Shown here one piece after another: positions 26,229-34,066 of a stretch of DNA of 53,391 bases. Origin of the DNA: an uncultured Hungatella sp. (GTDB taxonomy: Bacteria > Bacillota > Clostridia > Lachnospirales > Lachnospiraceae). Position numbers and translations under genes: made by a program. The notes under the pieces were generated by a model. It was not told the origin of the DNA, did not search any database, and was given only the letters and a program-made list of their open reading frames with translations. The stretch covers positions 1 to 53,391 of the forward strand of contig CATLBO010000008.1 of the NCBI GenBank assembly GCA_949879025.1, read 5' to 3'. The first letter of the stretch is position 1, and the number at the start of each line of letters is the position of its first letter.

Positions 26229-26886
26229 AGATGAAAAGAATATATGCCGGTTTATCGAATCTGTCCTGGCAGGGGAATCCTATAAAACTGTTACAGCCTC
26301 TACTGGAACAGAAGGTCTTTCCGTTGTCGCCTCCCAATGTCCGGATATTATTCTTCTGGATTTAGGACTTCCTGACATGGACGGAATGGAAGTCATCAGG
26401 AATGTCCGCCAGTTTACCCATACGCCTATTATTGTTATTTCAGCCCGGACTCAGGAAGACGAAAAGGTATCCGCTCTGGATTGCGGAGCTGATGACTACA
26501 TCACCAAGCCTTTTGGAACTTCGGAGCTAATGGCCCGCATCCGCACAGCCTTACGCCACAGCCATAGAAATGAGAGCTCCGACTCCATGTATTCCTGCGG
26601 CGGCCTTATCATTGATTTTGACAGAAGGCTGATTTCCCTTGACGGGAAGGAGATCCATCTTACCCAGATTGAATATAAGCTGGTATCATTGCTTGCAAAA
26701 CAGGCGGGCAAGGTGCTGACTTATGATTACCTTATGCGACAGATCTGGGGACCTTATAGTGACAACAACAACCAGATCCTTCGGGTCAACATGGCTCATA
26801 TCCGGAGAAAGCTGGAAAAAAATCCTGCTGAACCCCAATACATTTTTACGGAGATTGGCGTCGGATACCGGATGCGAGAGGAGTAA
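26197..26886 (+). CDS. KdpE-like OmpR-family response regulator
   Basis: A 229-residue regulator. The receiver domain (5-115) has the acidic pair EDE (11-13), the phospho-Asp55 in ILLDLGLPDMDG, and the Lys of YITKPFG. The C-terminal winged helix (about 130-228) has LTQIEYKLVSLLAKQAGKVL and VNMAHIRRKLEKNP. It pairs with the KdpD-like kinase, which its coding sequence overlaps. No kdpFABC potassium pump lies nearby, and the operon partner is a D,D-carboxypeptidase, so the target may be envelope genes. Its 3' end overlaps the converging exonuclease gene by 41 nt. Confidence 0.92.
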   Translation: MSQKLTVVIIEDEKNICRFIESVLAGESYKTVTASTGTEGLSVVASQCPDIILLDLGLPDMDGMEVIRNVRQFTHTPIIVISARTQEDEKVSALDCGADDYITKPFGTSELMARIRTALRHSHRNESSDSMYSCGGLIIDFDRRLISLDGKEIHLTQIEYKLVSLLAKQAGKVLTYDYLMRQIWGPYSDNNNQILRVNMAHIRRKLEKNPAEPQYIFTEIGVGYRMREE

Positions 26887-27856
26887 GGGCTCTTTTTACC
26901 TTTTTTAAATCACTCCTCTCATGGCGCTTTTTGCGCTGCTCCTCTTTCTTTCGAAACACGCCCTGAGCCCCTGCCTCATCTGTGGCTTTCATGGTTTTTA
27001 CTACATATATCCTACCGTTTTCCGCTTTTTTCATGCGGATCTTGCCTCGGACAAATCCATGCTGCGGACAGACTCCCAAGCAAAAATACTGCTTTTGATT
27101 TAAAGAAAACCATCTGACCTTTTTCCGAAGCATCCTTCTGCAATGAGGGCAGATCAAATCTGCCACGGTTTTATCCCCAATAGCATCTTCCTTTGTTTCA
27201 AACGTGCGTGACACAAACTTGAAATATGTGGGAAACCTTAAAACAACCTGCTCTTCTTCCGTCTCCGGCACCCGGTAATAATCCATGGAAACATATGGTT
27301 CCCATAAGCAAATATCCATATGCCGCAGAATCATTCCTGTATAGTATGCATCATCAAGGGCCTGGTGAAATGGCCGGTTCTGCTCCACTCCCAATTCTTC
27401 CACAGCATGATCCAAGGAAAGTTTTTCTTTTCCGTCTTTCTTAACAATCCCATATAATTTCTGAATATCATAATATAATAAAGGTTTTTCAAAGGGTATC
27501 TTCACGCCATAGAATTCCATATTTCTCTGTAACTCCGCAAGATCCATGGACCCCCATGTACAGAATCTGTAATCTTCACCGCACCATTCTATAAAATCCC
27601 GGACTGCTTCTGCAAAAGGTTTCCCTTCCGCCTTAAGCTTCCCCATGTCCATGTGTGTTACCTCGGAGATAATATAGTGAAGTTCCGTATACACCTGTGG
27701 GGTAATCAGACAGTGGAACTGCGATACTATCTGAAAATCAAGATTCATTTTTACGGCACCGATTTCTATGATTTCAAAGGGCAGGCACTCTAAGGAAGAT
27801 TCCTTGCCTTCCGGGCTTTGATTCCATTCCAAGTCGAATACAATGTAGTTTTTCAT
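26846..27856 (-). CDS. DEDDh 3'-5' exonuclease family protein
   Basis: A 336-residue protein with an N-terminal RNase T/DnaQ-type domain (1-185). The acidic residues are in YIVFDLEWNQ (Asp, Glu), TWGSMDLAELQRN, and HQALDDAYYTGMIL (His, Asp). The C-terminal ~130 residues contain a treble-clef-like set, CPHCRRML and CLGVCPQHGF, suggesting a zinc ribbon that could bind nucleic acid. The terminal ~50 residues are very basic. It probably trims RNA or DNA ends; the exact substrate is open. The last 13 codons overlap the response regulator gene on the other strand. Confidence 0.88.
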   Translation of the reverse strand: MKNYIVFDLEWNQSPEGKESSLECLPFEIIEIGAVKMNLDFQIVSQFHCLITPQVYTELHYIISEVTHMDMGKLKAEGKPFAEAVRDFIEWCGEDYRFCTWGSMDLAELQRNMEFYGVKIPFEKPLLYYDIQKLYGIVKKDGKEKLSLDHAVEELGVEQNRPFHQALDDAYYTGMILRHMDICLWEPYVSMDYYRVPETEEEQVVLRFPTYFKFVSRTFETKEDAIGDKTVADLICPHCRRMLRKKVRWFSLNQKQYFCLGVCPQHGFVRGKIRMKKAENGRIYVVKTMKATDEAGAQGVFRKKEEQRKKRHERSDLKKVKRALTPLASGIRRQSP

Positions 27857-27963
27857 AATACTATGCCTTTCATTTTTTCCATTCTATCACGGGGCCGGAA
27901 AATTGGCAAGGTACCCTTACCGAGGAAATGGGCAGGCAGCATGTTGTGGGCATAAGCAAAACA

Positions 27964-27998
27964 GGTTCAGGGGAGCCAAACACTGCCTCCCCTGAACC
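27964..27998 (-). terminator. Terminator of the APH-family gene
   Basis: GGTTCAGGGGAG pairs perfectly with CTCCCCTGAACC across an 11-nt loop. On the minus strand CTGTTTTGC follows, 37 nt past the stop codon. Confidence 0.7.
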
Positions 27999-28034
27999 CC
28001 AAAACTTCACCTGAGAAATGCTCCCGGCTATTTT

Positions 28035-28787
28035 TTATTCATATTCCACTACATCCAGCCAGCTTTCCAGCAGCTCTCTCTCTCCCGGAAGCTTCTTTCC
28101 AAGCCTGGAAGCCGCAGTAATAGGCAGCCATCTCTGAACATACTGCCTTGCCGTATCGCTCATCTCGCAGAATGTATCCATGTACAGTTCAGCTACCTTC
28201 TGATCCTTCAGCGCAAACAGCAGGTAAGTGGTTGCTGCGTCAGCAGACGCATTTCCCTGAGTTGCATGGGACCAGTCAAGGATATGGTATCTTCCTTTTC
28301 CGTCAACAATAATGTTGCTTGGGTTAAAGTCGCCATGAAGCACCTTGTTATGTTTGGGCATACTGGACAGACGGGTATGCAGTTCATAACGGGTAGTCGC
28401 ATTCAGCTCCTTGGAAGCGGAAATCTTGTTATTCCATTTGTCTTTCAGCTTATTCAGCTTAGGCATCTTCTTGCTGTGAACTTCCATCTGCAGGGCTACA
28501 AACTCTCTCATATATTTTTCCAGATTATCCGGATCTTCTTCCATAATCTGCTCCAGAGTCTTGCCCTCAATATAATCGGAGGTTATGCACCAGTTTCCGT
28601 CCTCTGTTACGTTTACGCCGCGAACCTTTGGAATCGGCAGCCCTGTTTCCTCTACCATAGCCTGGTTCAGAGCCTCATTCAGAACATCAGCCTTGGGAAA
28701 GTTCTTGTCAAATACTTTAACGGCTGCATCTCCTACCTGATAGATGATTTTATGAGTCCGTGTGGCTAAAATATTATCTGTCTTCAT
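28035..28787 (-). CDS. Aminoglycoside phosphotransferase-family kinase
   Basis: A 250-residue protein of the APH/choline-kinase fold (TIGR02172-like). The ATP-site Lys is in AAVKVFDKNF, the catalytic loop is KVLHGDFNPSNIIVDG (Asp and Asn), and the metal-binding Asp is in YHILDWSHATQG. The family in Clostridia is not tied to drug resistance and its substrate is unknown; a small metabolite or sugar is likely. It lies ~40 nt downstream of adhE on the same strand, so it may be read through from it, and has its own GGGAG-type ribosome site and terminator. Confidence 0.85.
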   Translation of the reverse strand: MKTDNILATRTHKIIYQVGDAAVKVFDKNFPKADVLNEALNQAMVEETGLPIPKVRGVNVTEDGNWCITSDYIEGKTLEQIMEEDPDNLEKYMREFVALQMEVHSKKMPKLNKLKDKWNNKISASKELNATTRYELHTRLSSMPKHNKVLHGDFNPSNIIVDGKGRYHILDWSHATQGNASADAATTYLLFALKDQKVAELYMDTFCEMSDTARQYVQRWLPITAASRLGKKLPGERELLESWLDVVEYE

Positions 28788-28827
28788 ATTTTTCTCCCTT
28801 CCTTATACATTACCCTCTTGAAATACC

Positions 28828-31461
28828 TTATTTCGCACCTTCGCTCTTCTTATCTCCGTAGTATGCCTTCAAATACATCTCCTTAATCTCGCTCATCAGC
28901 GGATATCTTGGATTGGCTCCGGTACACTGGTCATCAAATGCCTGCTCTACCATATCGTCCAGAGTATCCAGGAAGTATTTCTCGTCTACCCCATAATCTG
29001 CAATGGATTTCTTCACGCCTACGGCAGCTTTCAGCTCCTCAATCTTGTCAATCAGTTTCTTAACGGCTTCCTTATCATCCTTTGCCTGAATCCCTACAAA
29101 GCGAGCACACTCAGCATACCTTGCACGGGTGTGGGGATACTGATACTGAGAGAACGTTCCCATTTTTCTCGGGCACTCTGCCGCATTGAATTCCACTACC
29201 AGGGAGATAAGCAGTGCATTGGCAATGCCGTGAGGCAGATGGTGGAATGCGCCCAGCTTATGAGCCATGGAATGGCATACTCCCAAGAACGCATTGGCAA
29301 ATGCCATACCAGCCATGCAGGATGCATCAGCCATCTTTGCACGGGCCTCTACATTGCTTCCTTCATTATAACATGTGGGAAGGTATTCGAAAACATTTTT
29401 CATAGCTTTTAACGCAAGGCCGTCAGTATAGTCTGTAGCCATTACGGAAGCGTATGCCTCCAATGCATGGGTCAGCACGTCAACACCGGATGCGCTGGTC
29501 AGGCCCTTGGGCTGGCTCATCATATTATCCGTATCAATAATAGCCATGTTAGGCAGAAGCTGGTAATCAGCAAGCGGGTACTTTACTCCTGTCTCCTGGT
29601 CTGTTATAACTGCGAAAGGCGTAACCTCAGAACCAGTACCAGAAGAAGTCGGAATGGCAACAAAGTAAGCCTTCTCACCCATCTTCGGGAATGTATAAAC
29701 TCTCTTACGGATATCAATAAAACGCATTGCCATATCCTGGAAGTCTACTTCCGGATGCTCGTACATTACCCACATGATCTTGGCTGCATCCATAGCAGAA
29801 CCACCGCCCAGCGCAATAATCACATCCGGTTTAAATGCAGCCATGGCTTTTGCGCCTTCCTGTGCATTGGCCAGAGTCGGATCGGGCTGTACGTTGGAGA
29901 AGCACTGATATGCAATACCCATTTCATCCAGCTTGTCGGTAATCGGCTTGGTATAGCCATTCATATACAGGAAGGAGTCTGTTACAAGGAATGCTCTCTT
30001 CTTGTTCAGTACATGTTTCAGCTCGTCTAATGCAACCGGCATACAGCCTTTCTTAAAGTATACTTTCTCTGGTGCACGGAACCACAGCATATTTTCTCTC
30101 CTCTCGGCTACGGTCTTAATATTCAGCAGGTGTTTTACGCCTACGTTCTCGGATACGGAGTTGCCGCCCCAGCTGCCGCAGCCCAGTGTCAGGGACGGAG
30201 TCAGCTTGAAGTTGTACAGATCTCCGATTCCGCCATGGGAGGAAGGAGTGTTGATAACAATACGGCAGGTCTTCATGGCAGCTGCATGTTTTGCCATCTT
30301 CTCCTCTTCCCTTACATCAATATACAGGGACGCCGTATGTCCATAGCCGCCGTCTGCCACCAGTCTCTCTGCCTTAGCAACAGCCTCATCAAAGGTTTTT
30401 GCCTTATACATTGCCAGCACTGGAGAAAGTTTCTCATGAGCAAACTCTTCGGAGATGTCCACGGACTCTACTTCGCCAATAAGAATCTTGGCATCCTTGG
30501 GAACCTCAAGCCCTGCCAGCTGGGCAATCTTATAAGCAGGCTGACCTACTATCTTGGCATTCAATGCGCCGTTGATCAAGATAGTCTTACGAACCTTGTT
30601 AAGCTCATCCCCTTTTAAGAAGTAGCAGCCTCTCAGTTCAAATTCTTTTCTTACCTGGTCATAAACCGGCTCCATAACGGTAACAGACTGCTCGGAAGCG
30701 CAGATCATACCGTTGTCAAAGGTCTTGGAATGAATAATGGAGCTTACTGCCATTTTAACGTCTGCCGTATCATCAATAATAACCGGTGTATTTCCTGCGC
30801 CTACGCCCAGTGCCGGTTTTCCGGAAGAATATGCCGCAAGCACCATGCCAGGGCCGCCGGTTGCCAGAATCGTGTCTGCACCTTTCATAACCTCCTGGGT
30901 CAGTTCCAAGGACGGTACATCAATCCAGCTGATGATTCCTTCCGGAGCGCCTGCCTTTACGGCTGCATCCAATACCAGTTTTGCTGCTGCAATTGTACAG
31001 TTTTTCGCACGGGGATGTGGGGAAATAATAATTGCGTTTCTTGTCTTAAGTGCAATCAGAGTCTTAAAAATAGCTGTAGATGTGGGGTTTGTAGTTGGAA
31101 TAACTGCTGCAATAAGGCCAATAGGCTCAGCAATCTTCTTGATGCCGAAAGCCTTGTCCTCCTCAATTACACCGCAGGTTTTGGTGTTCTTGTAAGCATT
31201 GTAAATATACTCTGCCGCATAGTTATTCTTGATAACCTTATCCTCAACTACGCCCATGCCTGTTTCAGCAACAGCCATTTTTGCAAGAGGAATACGCTGC
31301 ATATTAGCAGCCTTTGCAGCCTCAAAGAAGATTTTGTCTACCTGCTCCTGGGTAAAGGTAGCAAATACCTTCTGTGCTTCACGCATTGCCTTCATTCTGG
31401 CTGTCAGCGCTTCCACACTGTCGATGATTTCTGGTACGGTGTTCTTTTCATTCTTTGCCAT
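28828..31461 (-). CDS. adhE: Bifunctional acetaldehyde-CoA / alcohol dehydrogenase
   Basis: An 877-residue AdhE that converts acetyl-CoA to ethanol through acetaldehyde with two NADH, re-oxidising cofactor in fermentation. The N-terminal aldehyde dehydrogenase (about 10-440) has the catalytic Cys in DNGMICASEQSV. The C-terminal iron alcohol dehydrogenase (about 470-870) has GGGSAMDAAKIMWVMYE, TSSGTGSEVTPFAV, and metal-binding His in HSMAHKLGAFHHLPHG. AdhE forms helical spirosomes. The start at 31461 follows AGGAGG; the upstream in-frame codons are leader. A promoter with an embedded Rex-like site lies 90-115 bp upstream. Confidence 0.97.
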   Translation of the reverse strand: MAKNEKNTVPEIIDSVEALTARMKAMREAQKVFATFTQEQVDKIFFEAAKAANMQRIPLAKMAVAETGMGVVEDKVIKNNYAAEYIYNAYKNTKTCGVIEEDKAFGIKKIAEPIGLIAAVIPTTNPTSTAIFKTLIALKTRNAIIISPHPRAKNCTIAAAKLVLDAAVKAGAPEGIISWIDVPSLELTQEVMKGADTILATGGPGMVLAAYSSGKPALGVGAGNTPVIIDDTADVKMAVSSIIHSKTFDNGMICASEQSVTVMEPVYDQVRKEFELRGCYFLKGDELNKVRKTILINGALNAKIVGQPAYKIAQLAGLEVPKDAKILIGEVESVDISEEFAHEKLSPVLAMYKAKTFDEAVAKAERLVADGGYGHTASLYIDVREEEKMAKHAAAMKTCRIVINTPSSHGGIGDLYNFKLTPSLTLGCGSWGGNSVSENVGVKHLLNIKTVAERRENMLWFRAPEKVYFKKGCMPVALDELKHVLNKKRAFLVTDSFLYMNGYTKPITDKLDEMGIAYQCFSNVQPDPTLANAQEGAKAMAAFKPDVIIALGGGSAMDAAKIMWVMYEHPEVDFQDMAMRFIDIRKRVYTFPKMGEKAYFVAIPTSSGTGSEVTPFAVITDQETGVKYPLADYQLLPNMAIIDTDNMMSQPKGLTSASGVDVLTHALEAYASVMATDYTDGLALKAMKNVFEYLPTCYNEGSNVEARAKMADASCMAGMAFANAFLGVCHSMAHKLGAFHHLPHGIANALLISLVVEFNAAECPRKMGTFSQYQYPHTRARYAECARFVGIQAKDDKEAVKKLIDKIEELKAAVGVKKSIADYGVDEKYFLDTLDDMVEQAFDDQCTGANPRYPLMSEIKEMYLKAYYGDKKSEGAK

Positions 31462-31549
31462 ACGGGACCTCCTAAAGAAAACTTTGTTTACTGGTTTCTT
31501 GATATGTTGCTTTTGGGATTGATATTTTTTTAACATATCTTATGTCTCT

Positions 31550-31577
31550 ATTGTATCATTTGTTAAAAAAATGTCAA
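31550..31577 (-). promoter_or_regulatory. adhE promoter with Rex-like operator
   Basis: Minus strand: TTGACA (31572-31577), 16 bp, TACAAT (31550-31555). The overlapping plus-strand 18-mer TTGTTAAAAAAATGTCAA (31560-31577) is an imperfect palindrome with one TTGTTA half-site, close to the clostridial Rex consensus. A redox repressor bound here would cover the -35 box and spacer. Confidence 0.65.
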
Positions 31578-31792
31578 TACTTTTTTAAACAAACTTACAT
31601 AAAGTTTTTTGCTATTTTTGTGCATATTTTTCTGTGCAGAAATTCACGATATTTATTCTGAAAATATCGAATCCTTAAGGTAGATCTGTGCACTTGCTGC
31701 ACTATCCATACTGTGCCGGAATACCGCTTTTGCATTCCGTATAACCCCTTTCATTCATGGGGGTGCCGGGAAAGCGCTATTGAGGCTGCTAT

Positions 31793-31898
31793 GAAAATCC
31801 CACCGCCAATAGACAGTTTCTGTTCAGGGATGCCAGCTGCGTCCGCCAGACCTTCATGTGCGGAATGTGTCCGAAGCTTGGGCCATAGCAGGGGCTAA
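31793..31898 (+). repeat. Dispersed ~108-bp repeat, copy D (divergent)
   Basis: The copy matches the others in AAAATCCCACCGCC, TTCAGGGATGCC, GTCCGCCAGACC and TTCATGTGCGG. The right end lies at the trmO stop codon. It is the most diverged copy but keeps a small hairpin, CGGA-ATGTG-TCCG. The flanking 31462-31790 region holds the adhE promoter and a short AT-rich hairpin, with no gene. Confidence 0.65.
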
Positions 31899-31899
31899 T

Positions 31900-32595
31900 T
31901 TAAAAACTGTCTGCTGTATGACAGCTGACAGGGATCACGTCACATACTGTCAGCTTGTTTTCAATGACCCGGAATTTTATGTCAAACCCTCCGAAGGCTA
32001 CTCCATAGATCCGTTCATTATCCTGAACATAGGCAGGGCGGGGATCTTGAGCCAGCACTCCTATGATTGCCGCTCTTTTTTCCCTGGGATACCGTTCCAA
32101 GAGATGTTCCGGAAATTCCACTTCCAATTTATGGGCCATGGTTTCTCTGGTATATCCCTCTGATGCATCAGGACGGCAGTCTGTAAACGGAATGTAGGGC
32201 TTTATATCATAAATGGGGGTCTTATCCATCAAATCCGCCCCTGAAACTTGTATTACCATCCCCAAATGCCTATCTGCCGCTATACGCTCCAATCTGACAC
32301 AGGAAAGGCCAATATCATTAGGCCGAAACGGTGATCGGGTGGCAAATACTCCCATTCTTTTCTTTCCACCCATCCGGGGAGGCTTTACTGTAGCGGACCA
32401 GCGGTCTTTCCCTGATTGGGAAAACTGCCACAAAAGCCAGATATGAGAAAACTCCTCCAGCCCTCTCAATGCTGACGGATTCCGATACTCCGGTTCAAAT
32501 ATAATCGTCCCCTGCAGTTCCTTTACCAAACCGCTCTGCCGCGGTATGCCGAACTTATCCGGGAAGTCTGTGCGGATATGGGCTATGATCTTCAT
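31900..32595 (-). CDS. trmO: tRNA (N6-threonylcarbamoyladenosine37-N6)-methyltransferase TrmO
   Basis: A 231-residue TsaA/VirR-type protein that methylates t6A37 in tRNA-Thr using SAM. The N-terminal TsaA domain has KIIAHIRTDFPDKFGIPRQS, EFSHIWLLWQFSQS, the very typical RMGGKKRMGVFATRSPFRPN, and YDIKPYIPFTDC. The C-terminal part (about 160-231) is the usual extension (DPRPAYVQDNERIYGVAFGG). The start is the ATG at 32595 with GGAGGAAT; a longer in-frame extension is made of repeat sequence and is rejected. It is bracketed by two same-direction copies of the dispersed repeat. Confidence 0.94.
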   Translation of the reverse strand: MKIIAHIRTDFPDKFGIPRQSGLVKELQGTIIFEPEYRNPSALRGLEEFSHIWLLWQFSQSGKDRWSATVKPPRMGGKKRMGVFATRSPFRPNDIGLSCVRLERIAADRHLGMVIQVSGADLMDKTPIYDIKPYIPFTDCRPDASEGYTRETMAHKLEVEFPEHLLERYPREKRAAIIGVLAQDPRPAYVQDNERIYGVAFGGFDIKFRVIENKLTVCDVIPVSCHTADSF

Positions 32596-32634
32596 AGGAT
32601 TCCTCCTCAATAATGAAGCCGTAATGCTGAGATT

Positions 32635-32742
32635 ACTTAAAAGTCCGCCGCCGATTAGGCGGCATGCATTCAGGGATGCCAAATGTGCACGCCGGACTCT
32701 CATGTGCGGCAGTACGTCTGCTGCCGGGCACATGCTGGTTTT
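32635..32742 (+). repeat. Dispersed ~108-bp repeat, copy B
   Basis: A full-length copy. The left hairpin is GCCGCC-GATTA-GGCGGC, then TTCAGGGATGCCAAATGTG, CGCCGGACT, TCATGTG, a right hairpin GCAG-TACGT-CTGC, and the end CATGCTGGTTTT. It lies ~40 bp upstream of trmO. By eye it is roughly three-quarters identical to the copy at 47752-47860. Confidence 0.85.
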
Positions 32743-32770
32743 CTTTTAATTATATCAGACTACAAAAATA

Positions 32771-32799
32771 TTGACAAACGTATTTTTCTTTGATAGACT
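32771..32799 (+). promoter_or_regulatory. Promoter of the Com-like small gene
   Basis: TTGACA (32771-32776), a 17-bp spacer and TAGACT (32794-32799), ~48 bp before the start codon. Confidence 0.65.
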
Positions 32800-32847
32800 A
32801 TGAAAAAGAACATGTGTTCGATTTTGTAAAGGGGGAAATCTATTAAA

Positions 32848-33012
32848 ATGTCTGCCACTACCATATACTGTAAATATTGCCATCAGCGCCTATTTGACAT
32901 TATACCAGGAAGCAGAGGAAGCATTGAGATTAAGTGCTCCCGCTGCCGCAGAATTATGAGAATCACGCTTATAGACATGGAAAAAAATAAGGGCTACCTA
33001 GCAAAGGAATGA
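32848..33012 (+). CDS. Com-like zinc-ribbon small protein
   Basis: A 54-residue protein with two CxxC pairs (Cys8/Cys11 and Cys30/Cys33) around the segment HQRLFDIIPGSRGSIEIK. The spacing and the GSIEIKCSRC stretch resemble the phage Mu Com family, small zinc-ribbon proteins that regulate translation of mom. No prophage genes are nearby, so this is likely a domesticated relative with an unknown target. It has its own promoter, an AAAGGGGG ribosome site and a strong terminator, which argue that it is a real gene. Confidence 0.75.
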   Translation: MSATTIYCKYCHQRLFDIIPGSRGSIEIKCSRCRRIMRITLIDMEKNKGYLAKE

Positions 33013-33034
33013 TTTTATCAATTACCAAATAGCA

Positions 33035-33074
33035 GGAGAGACACATGACCGGAAGGCATGGTGTCTCTTTTTTT
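33035..33074 (+). terminator. Terminator of the Com-like gene
   Basis: AGAGACAC (33037-33044) pairs with GTGTCTCT (33061-33068), extended by an inner ATG/CAT match, followed by a run of T. Confidence 0.9.
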
Positions 33075-33165
33075 ATTGCGATCCTGCCCTGATAACTGGA
33101 CAAATGCCGTACGTCAAAGGGCCCTCCAGCATCAGTAAATACCATATAAGAAGAAAGGAAAAGCT

Positions 33166-33573
33166 ATGGATTACTATATTAAAGTCAACAATACCCCCGT
33201 TCCCGTAACCGAAGAAGTCTACAAAGCATACTGCCATGGTGCCAGAAAGGAACGCTATTTCCGGGAAAGCGATATCCGAAACCAGACATTTTTTTATGAT
33301 GCCCTGGACACGGAAGAACTGAACGGCAGTGACATGTTCTGCGATTTGTCAGCAGAATCTGTAGAGGCTGCAGCCGAAAAACATATTCTGCTGGAAAAAT
33401 TGAAAGGCAGTATAGCCGATTTAAATGATGAAGAGCGGCATCTTATATGCAGGCTTTATGTATACGGTGATTCTCTTCGGCAGCTATCCAGAACATCAAA
33501 TATTCCCGTAACTACCCTGCACGCACGCCATCAAAGAGTTTTAAAAAAGCTGAAATTTTTTTTAGAGAATTGA
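33166..33573 (+). CDS. Sigma-70 region 4-like protein
   Basis: A 135-residue protein. The N-terminal half (YIKVNNTPVPVTEEVYKAYC, then KERYFRESDI) matches a type seen in small sigma-like proteins of clostridial accessory regions. The C-terminal half (about 80-130) is a helix-turn-helix like sigma region 4 (LNDEERHLICRLYVYGDSLR, LSRTSNIPVTTLHARHQRVL). No region 2 is visible, so it probably cannot start transcription alone. It is 50 nt upstream of sipW and likely regulates that operon. Confidence 0.75.
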   Translation: MDYYIKVNNTPVPVTEEVYKAYCHGARKERYFRESDIRNQTFFYDALDTEELNGSDMFCDLSAESVEAAAEKHILLEKLKGSIADLNDEERHLICRLYVYGDSLRQLSRTSNIPVTTLHARHQRVLKKLKFFLEN

Positions 33574-33623
33574 TCGAACATATGTTTGTTTCATCGGATG
33601 AATAGTAGAGGAGGAGAGATAAC

Positions 33624-34022
33624 ATGAAGAAAGCAATTCAATATCTGTTTCGTTGGTTTATCAATTTCATTCTGGCAGCAGCCGTGCTTCTGGCAGCGGC
33701 AGTATGGCTTCCCGGCCTGTTCCACATGAAGGCCTATGTGGTAAAAAGCAGCAGCATGGAGCCTGCCATAATGGCCGGAAGCGTTATTTACATCAGTCAA
33801 TACGGGGAAGAAGAAAGTATTTCCCCGGGAGATATTGTCAGCTTTCAGGCAGGTGATGCAAAAGTTACCCATCGCATCGTTGCCGTAGATTCGGAGCGCG
33901 GCAGCGTAACTACTAAAGGAGACGCAAATCAGGTTTGCGATTCCGCCCCCACATCCTTTGACGCCATTGAAGGCAAAGTCCGTTTCTGCATTCCTGCCAT
34001 CGGTTATTTTCTGCTCCGTTAA
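33624..34022 (+). CDS. sipW: SipW-type (ER-like) signal peptidase I
   Basis: A 132-residue membrane-anchored signal peptidase. One membrane helix (about 13-32) precedes the catalytic Ser44 in SSSMEPAIMAG. The general base is His83 in VTHRIVAVD rather than Lys, which defines the ER/SipW class, and TTKGDAN holds the third conserved Asp100. It cleaves the special signal peptides of camelysin/TasA-type proteins, and exactly such a substrate is encoded 44 nt downstream. It is shorter than Bacillus SipW (~190 aa) and has no clear C-terminal helix. Confidence 0.9.
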   Translation: MKKAIQYLFRWFINFILAAAVLLAAAVWLPGLFHMKAYVVKSSSMEPAIMAGSVIYISQYGEEESISPGDIVSFQAGDAKVTHRIVAVDSERGSVTTKGDANQVCDSAPTSFDAIEGKVRFCIPAIGYFLLR

Positions 34023-34066
34023 CATAGATAGCAGCACACTGACATTTCAAAAATAGACAAGGAGGT

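Noticed and set aside
25131-26886. Complete Kdp potassium system
   Set aside because: The kinase lacks the KdpD N-terminal domains and no kdpFABC genes are present in the window.
28035-28787. Aminoglycoside resistance gene
   Set aside because: The protein has the APH fold but belongs to a widespread clostridial group not linked with resistance.
31713-32163. Plus-strand frames across repeat copy D and opposite trmO
   Set aside because: Their sequence is repeat plus trmO antisense. Similar short frames arise at every repeat copy.
32596-32733. N-terminal extension of trmO (46 codons)
   Set aside because: It is made of the dispersed repeat and lies upstream of a clear GGAGG site and the conserved TsaA start.
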